Positions 16,759 through 24,463 of a stretch of DNA of 64,000 nt are shown here, one piece after another. Under the pieces are notes generated by a model. The model saw only the letters and a list, made by a program, of their open reading frames with translations. It made no database searches and was not told the DNA's origin. The stretch lies in the NCBI RefSeq assembly GCF_000802155.2, contig NZ_JQGJ02000013.1, positions 62,001 through 126,000 on the forward strand, read 5' to 3'. Numbering within the stretch: position 1 is the stretch's first letter; each line of letters opens with the position of its first letter. Made by a program: the position numbers and the translations under genes. Source of the stretch: Pseudomonas frederiksbergensis. GTDB taxonomy: Bacteria > Pseudomonadota > Gammaproteobacteria > Pseudomonadales > Pseudomonadaceae.

Positions 16759-17151
16759 ATGAATTTGGCAGATTATATTTCAGTGCTTTCTGATGGTGAG
16801 AAAATAGACGGATGCGAACTCACCACCCCAGATGCTGTAGCGCTCGCCCGCCTGCATTTCCCTTCCCGTGCCTATTGTCTTGTTACTGATTGGGCGATAT
16901 TGGATCTCGCCGTCACAACAAGTCAGCGGAAAGCCATTACGGATAGAGAGCTAATTCCTGCTCTCGTTTACGCTTCGACCGTTATCCAAGACAGTAAAGG
17001 CCGCTTCGCATCTGGTGATTGGGTCAAAACGACACTGGGTGTTTCCTACATCCACGACTGCTTGTTTCTAACAAAAAACACCGTTTACGTGCTGATGGGG
17101 GCCGGCCGAAGGTTGCGCACAGATTTAGACACCGCACTAAGCCTGTGCTGA
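16759..17151 (+). CDS. Small protein resembling DUF6957; possible partner of the AbrB-ParS protein
   Basis: This 130-residue soluble protein has no signal peptide or membrane helix. A strong AGGAGG site precedes the ATG. It contains a GYxxVTDWAILD-like segment (AYCLVTDWAILDLAV), VYASTVIQDSKGRFASGDWVKT and TKNTVYVLMGAG. I recall this pattern from a Pseudomonas family catalogued as DUF6957, function unknown. It follows the AbrB-ParS gene in the same direction and is likely co-transcribed. It could be a toxin or a second regulatory component; no catalytic motif can be recognised. Confidence 0.6.
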   Translation: MNLADYISVLSDGEKIDGCELTTPDAVALARLHFPSRAYCLVTDWAILDLAVTTSQRKAITDRELIPALVYASTVIQDSKGRFASGDWVKTTLGVSYIHDCLFLTKNTVYVLMGAGRRLRTDLDTALSLC

Positions 17152-17226
17152 AAAACTCTATTCCAAACGGGTAAGTGCCAAGTCGCGCTCACATAGCGTT
17201 TCGGCATGAATGAACGCCGACGCTGT

Positions 17227-17367
17227 TGTGTCAATCTATGTTGTTACCAATCGAGCACCGTATTTGAAATGTGACGCGCCTGTGTCAATCTATGTTGCTG
17301 TTGTGTGGATCCCGGATCATCCTACAGCCCCCGGTTTACTTGAGGGGCTGTGTCAAACTATGTTGTT
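17227..17367 (+). repeat. Three 17-19 bp direct repeats resembling a Tn7-like transposon end
   Basis: TGTGTCAATCTATGTTG occurs at 17227-17243 and 17281-17297, and TGTGTCAAACTATGTTG at 17349-17365 (one mismatch), all in the same orientation and spaced 54 and 68 bp apart. Copies 1 and 3 also share a following TT. Spaced, similarly oriented transposase (TnsB/TniA-like) sites beginning TGT are typical of the left ends of Tn7-type elements. No transposase gene lies next to them, so this is probably a relic or one end of an element whose other parts are elsewhere. Confidence 0.6.
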
Positions 17368-17413
17368 GGTAACCACCCGGCGAGACGGTCCGGAGCTCAG
17401 CTCTTCCCGAACC

Positions 17414-17440
17414 AACCCCCTGACTCCAGGGGGTTTTTTT
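17414..17440 (+). terminator. Rho-independent terminator
   Basis: Stem CCCCCT/AGGGGG with a 6-nt loop, flanked by A on the left and seven T on the right. It lies between the repeat cluster and the tct promoter and insulates the two. Confidence 0.8.
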
Positions 17441-17548
17441 ATGGGCGCACGTTAAACGGCGTTTCCTTTTGAGGATCAGCGCAATGACTCGATTCGGTTT
17501 TTACCCGGTCCTGTTCGTCGCATTCGTGGTAGGTCCGGAACAACTGCG

Positions 17549-17600
17549 TTGACAACAGGGAGCAGAGGTGTTGATATCAAGTCATACGACAACGTATGAC
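17549..17600 (+). promoter_or_regulatory. Promoter and operator of the tctCBA-dehydratase operon
   Basis: TTGACA at 17549-17554, a 17-bp spacer and TGATAT at 17572-17577 form a plausible sigma70 promoter with a perfect -35 and a weak -10. At 17581-17600 lies the perfect palindrome GTCATACG-ACAA-CGTATGAC, which would overlap the transcription start. This suits repression, probably by a GntR- or LacI-type sugar-acid regulator that is not encoded in the window. Confidence 0.65.
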
Positions 17601-17632
17601 ATAAGAAAATAATAAAAATGAAAGGTGCAGTC

Positions 17633-17848
17633 ATGTTTTCTGCATTTACCGCCCAAAGGGTATGCAGTCCTTCGATGTCACGCTTTAGCGCCGTGCGCCG
17701 AACGCTTTCTTTCCTGTCCGAAATGGCCCACGCGGGCTCGCAGCTACTACAGAACGCCTCGTTTTTCACATCCAAGCGCCTTCGCCTGTTCCATCAGGCG
17801 TTAGCACTGGGTATGTCCGTTTCTCGCGCAACCTCAACCACACAATGA
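17633..17848 (+). CDS. Possible small leader ORF before tctC
   Basis: A 71-residue open frame lies between the operator and tctC, with a good AAAGGTG site 6 bp before its ATG. The product is basic and Ser-rich (MSRFSAVRRTLSFLSEMAH) and matches nothing I know. It may be a genuine small protein or simply a long 5' leader; it ends 23 bp before tctC. Confidence 0.25.
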   Translation: MFSAFTAQRVCSPSMSRFSAVRRTLSFLSEMAHAGSQLLQNASFFTSKRLRLFHQALALGMSVSRATSTTQ

Positions 17849-17871
17849 ATCGCAGCACCCGGAGAACAATA

Positions 17872-18843
17872 ATGAAGAAAACACTCTGCGCCTCTTTAAT
17901 CGCCTCGTTTCTGAGCCTGACCGCCGGCAGTGCAATGGCGGCCGAAGCCGTCGACTGGCCAAGTCGTCCGGTACAGGTCGTGGTAATCGCCAACGCCGGC
18001 GGTGACACTGATTTCAACGCACGGATGATGGCCAAGTACTTCACCAAGGTGACCGGCAAGGCCATGGTCGTTACCAACATGGCCGGCGGGGGCGGCACCA
18101 TCGCCGCCGATGCGGTCAAGAGCGCAGCGCCCGATGGCAACACCATCCTGTTTACCCACACCGGCCAGTTGATCGTCAACGAGGTGGCGGGGCTGTCCGA
18201 AGACCGTTTCGATGCGTTCGATATTTCCTGCATCGCTGGCATCGACAAGGGCGCGGTGTTCGTCTCGGCGAAAAGCTCGGGCATCGACAGCCTCGACCAA
18301 TTGATTGAAAAAGCCAAGGCCAAGCCCGGCACTATCACCTACGGCACCGAGATGGGTAACTTCTCTCATCTGCAAGGCTTGATGTTCGAGAAGCTCGCCG
18401 GCGTGAAACTGAAAATGGTCGACAGCGGCACCGTCTCGGAAAAAATCGTTGCCTTGCTGGGCAAGCGCATCGACCTCGGTGCGATCAGCTATGGCTCGGT
18501 CCAGGATTACATCTCCAGCGGCAAGATGTCTGCCCTGGGCCAGCCTAACGCCGAGCGCAATGCGCTGCTGGGCGACGTCAAGACGTTCAAGGAGCAAGGC
18601 GTGGACCTGGTGCTGGACAAGCCTTACGTCGTCGCCTTTCCGAAAGGCACCGACCCCGCCATCGTCAAGAAGATGGCCGACACCATGAAGAAAATCACCG
18701 AAGAGCCTGAGTACGCCGAGGAGCTGAAAAAGTCCTTCAAGCAGCCGGTCAGCTTCCAAGGCACCGAAGAAGCGATCGCCACGTTGAACAAAACCCGCGA
18801 CAGCTTCATGCAGTTCAAGGACGAGATGCGTAAAGCCAAATAA
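17872..18843 (+). CDS. tctC: Tripartite tricarboxylate transporter substrate-binding protein TctC (Bug family)
   Basis: The chosen ATG gives 323 residues with a clean signal peptide (MKKTLCASLIASFLSL, cleavage after AMA) and a GGAGA site; an upstream frame would add nine residues before the signal. The mature protein has the Bug-family opening WPSRPVQVVVIANAGGDTD and the loop MAGGGGTIAADAVK. It captures a carboxylate in the periplasm and delivers it to TctAB. The co-transcribed galactarate/talarate dehydratase suggests the ligand is an aldaric acid, but that is inferred from context only. Confidence 0.9.
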   Translation: MKKTLCASLIASFLSLTAGSAMAAEAVDWPSRPVQVVVIANAGGDTDFNARMMAKYFTKVTGKAMVVTNMAGGGGTIAADAVKSAAPDGNTILFTHTGQLIVNEVAGLSEDRFDAFDISCIAGIDKGAVFVSAKSSGIDSLDQLIEKAKAKPGTITYGTEMGNFSHLQGLMFEKLAGVKLKMVDSGTVSEKIVALLGKRIDLGAISYGSVQDYISSGKMSALGQPNAERNALLGDVKTFKEQGVDLVLDKPYVVAFPKGTDPAIVKKMADTMKKITEEPEYAEELKKSFKQPVSFQGTEEAIATLNKTRDSFMQFKDEMRKAK

Positions 18844-18918
18844 TTTTGCGTAACGGTTCGGGTGCGTGCCGCGCTGGCTAGCACCCGACGCCCGTCCTTC
18901 CAAGCAAGAGGAGCCTGT

Positions 18919-19392
18919 ATGGATTCCTATAAGAGAAACGAGCTGATCGCCGGCCTGGCCATGCTCGGCGCCGGCATCGCTTATCTGGTATTGACCCTGA
19001 ACCTGCCGCGTCGCGGGACGGTCGATGCCGCGTTTGTACCGTTGGTTCTCGCCGTCGCGCTGTGCCTGTTGGGTGCGTTGCAGTTATGGGCCTGGCGGAA
19101 ACTGCCGGACAAAAGTGCCGAACCTGCGGAAAAGCCCGAGGCGATCGATTACCCAACTGTCATCAAATCCCTGGCATTGGTGCTGCTTTACACGGCGCTG
19201 ATGGAACCGGTGGGTTTTTTGATCACCACTGCGCTCTATCTCTATGCCCAGTTCATCGTATTGACCCCGGCGGACGAAAAGGTCAAGCACCTGCGATACA
19301 CGCTGATCGCGGTTGTTTCGGCTGTCCTGATTTTTTACATCTTTCGTCATGGCTTCGACTTGCTCCTGCCTGTCGGTTTATTGGATTTCTAG
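18919..19392 (+). CDS. tctB: Tripartite tricarboxylate transporter small membrane subunit TctB
   Basis: This 157-residue protein has four predicted membrane helices, the usual size for TctB. The start codon follows AGGAG; the longer open frame upstream lacks one. It pairs with TctA in the inner membrane. It lies 75 bp after tctC and 9 bp before tctA. Confidence 0.88.
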   Translation: MDSYKRNELIAGLAMLGAGIAYLVLTLNLPRRGTVDAAFVPLVLAVALCLLGALQLWAWRKLPDKSAEPAEKPEAIDYPTVIKSLALVLLYTALMEPVGFLITTALYLYAQFIVLTPADEKVKHLRYTLIAVVSAVLIFYIFRHGFDLLLPVGLLDF

Positions 19393-19401
19393 GGGACGGC
19401 C

Positions 19402-20922
19402 ATGATTGAGCTCATGCAAACAGGCTTCGCAGCCGTACTGACACCCTACGTTTTTCTGTTGATCACCCTCGGCGTTGCGGTGGGGATCGTTTTTGGAGCG
19501 GTGCCCGGCCTCTCGGCCACCATGGCGATCGCACTGTGCTTGCCGCTGACTTACTCGATGGGGCCCGGTCCTGGCCTGGCGCTGTTGGTGGCGTTGTTCG
19601 TTGGCGCCACCTCGGGAGGGCTGATATCGGCGATATTGCTCAACATACCGGGAACGCCGGCCTCCATCGCGACGACGTTCGATGGCTGGCCACTGATGCA
19701 GCAAGGCCATGGAGTGAAGGCCCTTGGGATTGGCGTGGTGTTCTCGTTCCTCGGCACGATCTTCAGTATCGCGGCGCTGATGTTCATCGCCCCGATCCTG
19801 GCGGAACTGGCCCTGAGCTTCGGCCCGCACGAATATTTCTCTATTGCGATTTTCTCGCTGACGTTGATCGCCACGTTGTCCACCGGCTCGCTGGTCAAAG
19901 GTTTGTTTGCCGGCGCCCTGGGTTTTGCCTTCTCCACCGTGGGGATCGCCCCGGTCGAGGCCATCCGTCGCTTTACCTTTGACCTGCCGAGCCTCAATGG
20001 CGGCTTCGCCATGCTCACGGTCATGATCGGCATGTTCGCCGTCGCCGAAGTGTTGAAGTTCGCCGAGAGCGCGCGCCTGAGCCACCGGGCCAGACCTCAG
20101 CACATCAGCATGAAAGGTGTGAAAGGTTTTGGTTTTTCGATCAAGGAGTTCATCGGCCAGTTGCCCAACGCCACCCGTTCGTCCGTGATTGGCCTGGGCA
20201 TCGGTATCCTGCCCGGTATCGGTGCCGGTACGTCGAATATCGTTTCCTACATCGTGGCCAAGAAGCGCTCCAAAACCCCTGAAGAATTCGGCAAGGGCAA
20301 GATCGACGGTGTGGTCGCCAGCGAGACGGCAAACAATGCCGGCATTGGCGGAGCGATGATTCCATTGCTGACGCTAGGCATTCCCGGTGATACCACCACG
20401 GCGGTCATGCTCGGCGGTTTCATGATCCACGGCCTCCAGCCCGGGCCGCTGCTGTTCATCAGCCAGGCGCCTCTGGTCTACTCGATTTTCGCCGCGCTTA
20501 TCCTCGCTTCGGTGCTCATGCTGGTGCTGGAGTTCTATGGCCTGCGCATGTTCATCAAACTGTTGGCGGTGCCCAAGCACATCCTGCTGCCGATTATCCT
20601 GGTGCTCTGTGTGGTCGGCGCCTTTGGCCTGAACAGCCGGATATTCGACGTCTGGGCGGTGCTGCTGTTTGGCTTGCTGGGGTACGGGTTCGTCAAGGCC
20701 GGGTTGCCGATTGCGCCGTTCATCATCGGTTTCATCCTCGGTCCGATGGCCGAAACCAACTTGCGCCGCGGGTTGATGCTGTCCGATGGCAACTTCGGCG
20801 GCTTCCTGACCAATCCCATCTCGGCGGGTTTCCTCATCCTGGCCGCCGCGTCCATCTCCTGGCACCTGGTGACGGTCATTCGCAACCGTAAAAGTGCGGC
20901 CATTGAATTGATGCGCAGCTAG
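19402..20922 (+). CDS. tctA: Tripartite tricarboxylate transporter large permease TctA
   Basis: This 506-residue protein has about 12 membrane helices and the conserved TctA segments GAVPGLSATMAIALCLPLT, NIPGTPAS and GLGIGILPGIGAGTSN. It forms the translocation path driven by ion symport. A GGGGAC site precedes the ATG. Size and sequence are normal for the family. Confidence 0.92.
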   Translation: MIELMQTGFAAVLTPYVFLLITLGVAVGIVFGAVPGLSATMAIALCLPLTYSMGPGPGLALLVALFVGATSGGLISAILLNIPGTPASIATTFDGWPLMQQGHGVKALGIGVVFSFLGTIFSIAALMFIAPILAELALSFGPHEYFSIAIFSLTLIATLSTGSLVKGLFAGALGFAFSTVGIAPVEAIRRFTFDLPSLNGGFAMLTVMIGMFAVAEVLKFAESARLSHRARPQHISMKGVKGFGFSIKEFIGQLPNATRSSVIGLGIGILPGIGAGTSNIVSYIVAKKRSKTPEEFGKGKIDGVVASETANNAGIGGAMIPLLTLGIPGDTTTAVMLGGFMIHGLQPGPLLFISQAPLVYSIFAALILASVLMLVLEFYGLRMFIKLLAVPKHILLPIILVLCVVGAFGLNSRIFDVWAVLLFGLLGYGFVKAGLPIAPFIIGFILGPMAETNLRRGLMLSDGNFGGFLTNPISAGFLILAAASISWHLVTVIRNRKSAAIELMRS

Positions 20923-20990
20923 CCCATCGCATCGGCTGCTGCAACGCGCCTGTGTTGCAGCAGCAGAACCCAAACGTTCGGAGCATAGCC

Positions 20991-22148
20991 ATGCAAGACA
21001 AGCCTCAACTGTCTTCCGCCGACGAGGACCGCATTGCCTGGGTGCGCGTGGCCTCGGTTTTCCTGCCATTGGCCAACCCCATCAGCGACGCCAAGGTGCT
21101 GACCGGTCGGCAAAAACCCATGACCGAAATCGCCATGCTGTTTGTGGAAATCGAAACCAGGGACGGTCACCGTGGCCTGGGGTTCAGCTATTCCAAGCGC
21201 GCCGGTGGCCCTGGGCAGTTTGCCCATGCCCAGGAACTCGCCCCCAGCCTCATCGGCGAAAACCCCAGCGACATTGCCAAGCTCTGGGACAAGCTCTGCT
21301 GGGCGGGTGCCTCGGTGGGGCGCAGCGGCCTGGCGACTCAGGCGATCGGTGCATTCGATGTCGCCCTCTGGGACTTGAAAGCCAAGCGGGCCAATCTTTC
21401 CCTGGCGCGTTTGCTGGGCGCCCATCGCGATTCTGTCCAGTGCTACAACACGTCGGGTGGATTCCTGCACACGCCGCTTGATCAACTGATGATCAATACG
21501 GACATCTCTCGGGAGAAGGGTATCGGTGGCATCAAGCTCAAGGTCGGCCAGCCTGACCAGGCGCTGGATCTGCACCGGGTCAGCACCATTCGCAAACACT
21601 TGGGGGATGGTTTCCCCTTGATGGTCGACGCCAACCAGCAATGGGACCGACCCACCGCGCAGCGCATGTGCCGCCAGTTGGAACAATACAACCTGGTCTG
21701 GATCGAGGAACCGCTGGACTGCTACGACGCCGAAGGTCATGCCGCGCTCGCCCAGCAATTCGACACGCCGATCGCCACCGGCGAAATGCTCACCAGCGTC
21801 GCCGAGCACTGGGAATTCATCAAACTGCGCGCCGCCGATTACCTGATGCCCGATGCACCGCGTGTCGGCGGCATCACGCCTTACCTGAAAGTGCAGGCAG
21901 CGGCCGAACAAGCGGGGCTGATGATTGCGCCACATTTTGCCATGGAACTGCACATCCATCTGGCCGCCACCTACAGTCGCGAGCCGTGGGTCGAACATTT
22001 CGAATGGCTGGAGCCGTTGTTCAACGAACGCATGGAAACCCGTGACGGAAGAATGCTGGTGCCTACGCGGCCTGGCCTTGGGCTGTCCTTGAGCGAACGC
22101 GTGGCGGGATGGACGGCGGACCAGATCGAGATCGGGCGGCGCCCGTGA
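20991..22148 (+). CDS. Enolase-superfamily galactarate/L-talarate dehydratase
   Basis: The ATG at 20991, with GGAG upstream, gives 385 residues; an in-frame TTG 39 bp earlier is less likely. It is a mandelate-racemase-type enolase with Lys182/Lys184 (GGIKLKVG), metal ligands Asp213 (MVDAN), Glu239 (IEEP) and Glu265 (ATGE), and catalytic His315 (IAPHF). The segments TGRQKPMTEIAMLFVEIETRDG and FSYSKRAGGPGQFAH recall the characterised talarate/galactarate dehydratase subgroup. It would dehydrate the aldarate to a 4-deoxy-5-keto acid in the cytoplasm. It shares an operon with tctCBA. Confidence 0.85.
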   Translation: MQDKPQLSSADEDRIAWVRVASVFLPLANPISDAKVLTGRQKPMTEIAMLFVEIETRDGHRGLGFSYSKRAGGPGQFAHAQELAPSLIGENPSDIAKLWDKLCWAGASVGRSGLATQAIGAFDVALWDLKAKRANLSLARLLGAHRDSVQCYNTSGGFLHTPLDQLMINTDISREKGIGGIKLKVGQPDQALDLHRVSTIRKHLGDGFPLMVDANQQWDRPTAQRMCRQLEQYNLVWIEEPLDCYDAEGHAALAQQFDTPIATGEMLTSVAEHWEFIKLRAADYLMPDAPRVGGITPYLKVQAAAEQAGLMIAPHFAMELHIHLAATYSREPWVEHFEWLEPLFNERMETRDGRMLVPTRPGLGLSLSERVAGWTADQIEIGRRP

Positions 22149-22170
22149 TCAGGTCGACGAGGAGCCCGGC

Positions 22171-23601
22171 ATGGCGTTGAGTGCTGAGTTTATCCACAGC
22201 ATCGAGCAGGTGGTCGGCGCTGCGGGCGTAGTGCGCGATCCGGCCCTCATGGCCAGTTATCTCACCGACTGGCGCAACGCCTACCAAGGCCAGGCCGCGT
22301 TGGTGGTCCGGCCCGCCACGACCGAGGAGGTGGCCGCAGTGGTGCGGCTTTGCCACGAGGCCAGGGTGGCGCTGGTGCCCCAGGGCGGCAATACCGGTTT
22401 GTGCGGTGGCTCGATTCCGGATGCTTCCGGCAGCCAGGTAGTGTTGTCTTTGACGCGCATGAAACGCATCCGTGAAATTGACCTGGCCAATGAAACCATC
22501 ACGGTCGAGGCCGGGGTGATTCTGCAGCACCTACAGGAAGCCGCCAGCCAGGCCGGTCGTCTGTTCCCCTTGTCGCTGGGAGCGGAGGGCAGTTGCACGG
22601 TGGGCGGCAATCTGGCGACCAACGCCGGCGGCACGGCGGTGCTGCGCTACGGCAACATGCGCGAGCTGACCCTCGGGCTTGAGGTGGTCCTGCCGGATGG
22701 ACGAATCTGGAACGGTTTGCGTGGGCTGCGCAAGGACAACACCGGCTACGATCTCAAGCATTTGTTCATTGGCTCGGAGGGCTCGCTGGGCATCATCACC
22801 GCGGCGGTGCTGAAGCTGTTTCCAGCAACCCACAGCACGGCGACAGCCTGGGTCGCGCTGCCCTCGCCACAAGCGGCGGTGGACTTGATCGGCCATGTGC
22901 GCAGCTTGTGCGCGGACCGCCTGACGGGCTTCGAGATGATGTCGCGCCTGAGCCTGGATTTCGTCCTGGACCATGTGGCCGGTTGCACGGATCCCCTGGA
23001 ATCGAAGCACCCTTGGTACGCCTTGATAGAACTGCGCGACACGGTCTCCGACGCCCCCTTGGCTGCGTTGCTGGAAAACGGACTGGCCCATGCCTTCGAA
23101 CGCGGTTGGGTCATCGACGCAGTTTTGGCCGGCAGCCAGGCGCAGGCCGCCGCATTGTGGGCGCTGCGCGAAGGTATTTCCGAGGCGCAGAATCACGAAG
23201 GTCCCAGCCTCAAGCACGACATCAGCGTGCCCGTGAGCCGCATACCCGAATTCATCGAACGCACAGACAAAGCCCTGCAACAGGACTTCCCGGGTGTGCG
23301 CATCGTTTCCTATGGCCACATGGGCGACGGCAACCTGCACTACAACATCAGCAAGCCGGTCGGCGATGAAGACGCCTCGTTCAAGGCCCGCGAACAGGCG
23401 ATCATGCAAGTCATCTACCGGATGACGAGTACCTTCAATGGCAGCATCAGCGCTGAACATGGACTTGGGCAAGCCAAACCCGACGCGGCGGTCCGCTTCA
23501 AGGATCCTCTGGAAATGGAGCTGATGCGTGCCATCAAACGCACGCTGGACCCGGCGGGGCTGATGAACCCTGGCAAGGTCTTTACTGCTGGGCCGGAGTG
23601 A
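22171..23601 (+). CDS. FAD-linked 2-hydroxyacid oxidoreductase (GlcD/D-2-hydroxyglutarate dehydrogenase type)
   Basis: This 476-residue protein has an N-terminal PCMH-type FAD-binding domain (VVRPATTEEVAAVVRLC, PQGGNTGLCGGS, GSEGSLGIIT) and a C-terminal FAD-oxidase domain (YGHMGDGNLHYN, SISAEHGLGQAK, LMNPGKVF). A GAGGAG site precedes the ATG. The family oxidises D-lactate, glycolate or D-2-hydroxyglutarate using a respiratory or flavoprotein acceptor. It lies 22 bp after the dehydratase gene, so it probably acts on an acid from the same pathway. The true substrate is not evident. Confidence 0.82.
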   Translation: MALSAEFIHSIEQVVGAAGVVRDPALMASYLTDWRNAYQGQAALVVRPATTEEVAAVVRLCHEARVALVPQGGNTGLCGGSIPDASGSQVVLSLTRMKRIREIDLANETITVEAGVILQHLQEAASQAGRLFPLSLGAEGSCTVGGNLATNAGGTAVLRYGNMRELTLGLEVVLPDGRIWNGLRGLRKDNTGYDLKHLFIGSEGSLGIITAAVLKLFPATHSTATAWVALPSPQAAVDLIGHVRSLCADRLTGFEMMSRLSLDFVLDHVAGCTDPLESKHPWYALIELRDTVSDAPLAALLENGLAHAFERGWVIDAVLAGSQAQAAALWALREGISEAQNHEGPSLKHDISVPVSRIPEFIERTDKALQQDFPGVRIVSYGHMGDGNLHYNISKPVGDEDASFKAREQAIMQVIYRMTSTFNGSISAEHGLGQAKPDAAVRFKDPLEMELMRAIKRTLDPAGLMNPGKVFTAGPE

Positions 23602-23632
23602 TCGAATCGGCCGTTACTGGTCTCCCCGCTGA

Positions 23633-23752
23633 ATGCTGGACATCGAGAGGTTCCAGGGCGTCGTCAGGAAGTGGCCCAAGGTTGCGCGCTATCTGGGGAT
23701 TGCCGCTAGCGAGCAGGAGCGGATAGCGCCAGCATTCGCCCTTGCCCGCTAA
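23633..23752 (+). pseudogene. Short remnant resembling the C-terminus of a HipA-type kinase
   Basis: A 39-codon frame reads LDIERFQGVVRKWPKVARYL and continues to RIAPAFALAR. The WP-x-A-x-x-x-G arrangement before a final helix resembles the tail of HipA-family toxins as I remember them. There is no upstream HipA body and the frame is preceded by a stop, so if related it is a decayed fragment. Confidence 0.3.
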
Positions 23753-23755
23753 ACG

Positions 23756-24463
23756 CTACTCCAGAAAACACCGATCAAAAAGATAAACGCTGGCCGGTTT
23801 GAGATTTTCCACCGTGCGTTGCGGGCGTCCGCCGTCGCCGGCTTTTTTGCGGCCGGTTTCCTGCAGATAACCCGCCTCGGTCATCTTCAGCAAACGCTGG
23901 CGCATGCTGGTCTTGAGCACCGGCCGATCGAGCACCACGGAGAAAATGCCCACCGCTTCCGGCGCACTGAATTCCGGGCCAAGGAACATCAGCGGCAGGC
24001 TGCTGTAGAGGGCTTTGGACAGCAACCGTTCCTGGACCGTGGCCACCAGGCTGTTGTGATCGAAAGGGAGTTTGATCGAGGCGTCAGCGACGTCCTTGAG
24101 GGAGAAGAATCCTTGGTGTTCGGCGAGCTGGACCGCTTCGCTGACAATCGCCAGGTAGAACGTCGAGGACGACCAGCAGCGCGGATCGCGGAACGCGTCG
24201 CCGACGGTGCCGACTTGTTCGATCCAGGCCAGTGGCATGCCGACTTTGCTTGAATTGCGCAGGCGCTCCACGGCGTCGTTCAGCGTGAGGTCTTCGACGT
24301 CACCATTGACCACGATCCCGGGCAGCGCCCAATGGCCGGCGAACGGCTCGGCTTCCCGTCGGTTCAGGAGGATTTCCAGCGCCTGGGTCTCCCGGCAAAA
24401 GCGCAGCACACAGAGGTCGATGGTGTGCAGATAACCGCGCGCAGGGGCTGTGCTAGTGGGCAT
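23756..24463 (-). CDS. nrtR: NUDIX-related NAD regulator NrtR
   Basis: 235 residues from the preferred ATG. The N-terminal part is NUDIX-like (LHTIDLCVLRF, LLNRREAEPFAGHWALPG), lacking a full hydrolase box. The C-terminal part is a winged helix (VLKTSMRQRLLKMTEAGYL, GRPQRTVENL). NrtR proteins sense ADP-ribose or related NAD metabolites and repress NAD-salvage genes. The start lies 11 bp inside the adenylyltransferase gene, so both form one minus-strand operon; an ATG 30 bp upstream is an alternative. The repeated operator at 25028 and 25149 is its likely target. Confidence 0.88.
   Translation of the reverse strand: MPTSTAPARGYLHTIDLCVLRFCRETQALEILLNRREAEPFAGHWALPGIVVNGDVEDLTLNDAVERLRNSSKVGMPLAWIEQVGTVGDAFRDPRCWSSSTFYLAIVSEAVQLAEHQGFFSLKDVADASIKLPFDHNSLVATVQERLLSKALYSSLPLMFLGPEFSAPEAVGIFSVVLDRPVLKTSMRQRLLKMTEAGYLQETGRKKAGDGGRPQRTVENLKPASVYLFDRCFLE

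Noticed and set aside
16759-17151. RES-domain toxin expected after a ParS-like antitoxin
   Set aside because: The protein has no RES motif residues and is of a different pattern, so it was not called a RES toxin.
17227-17367. CRISPR array
   Set aside because: Only three 17-19 bp repeats at unequal spacing (54 and 68 bp) and no cas genes.
17896-18903. 335-codon minus-strand frame over tctC
   Set aside because: A product of GC-rich codon bias opposite a clear Bug-family protein; translation is His/Gly/Asp-rich with no recognisable fold.
20919-21998. 359-codon minus-strand frame over the dehydratase gene
   Set aside because: Antisense to an enolase with full catalytic set; no supporting start or family.
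22531-23472. 313-codon minus-strand frame over the FAD oxidoreductase
   Set aside because: Antisense artefact of codon bias.
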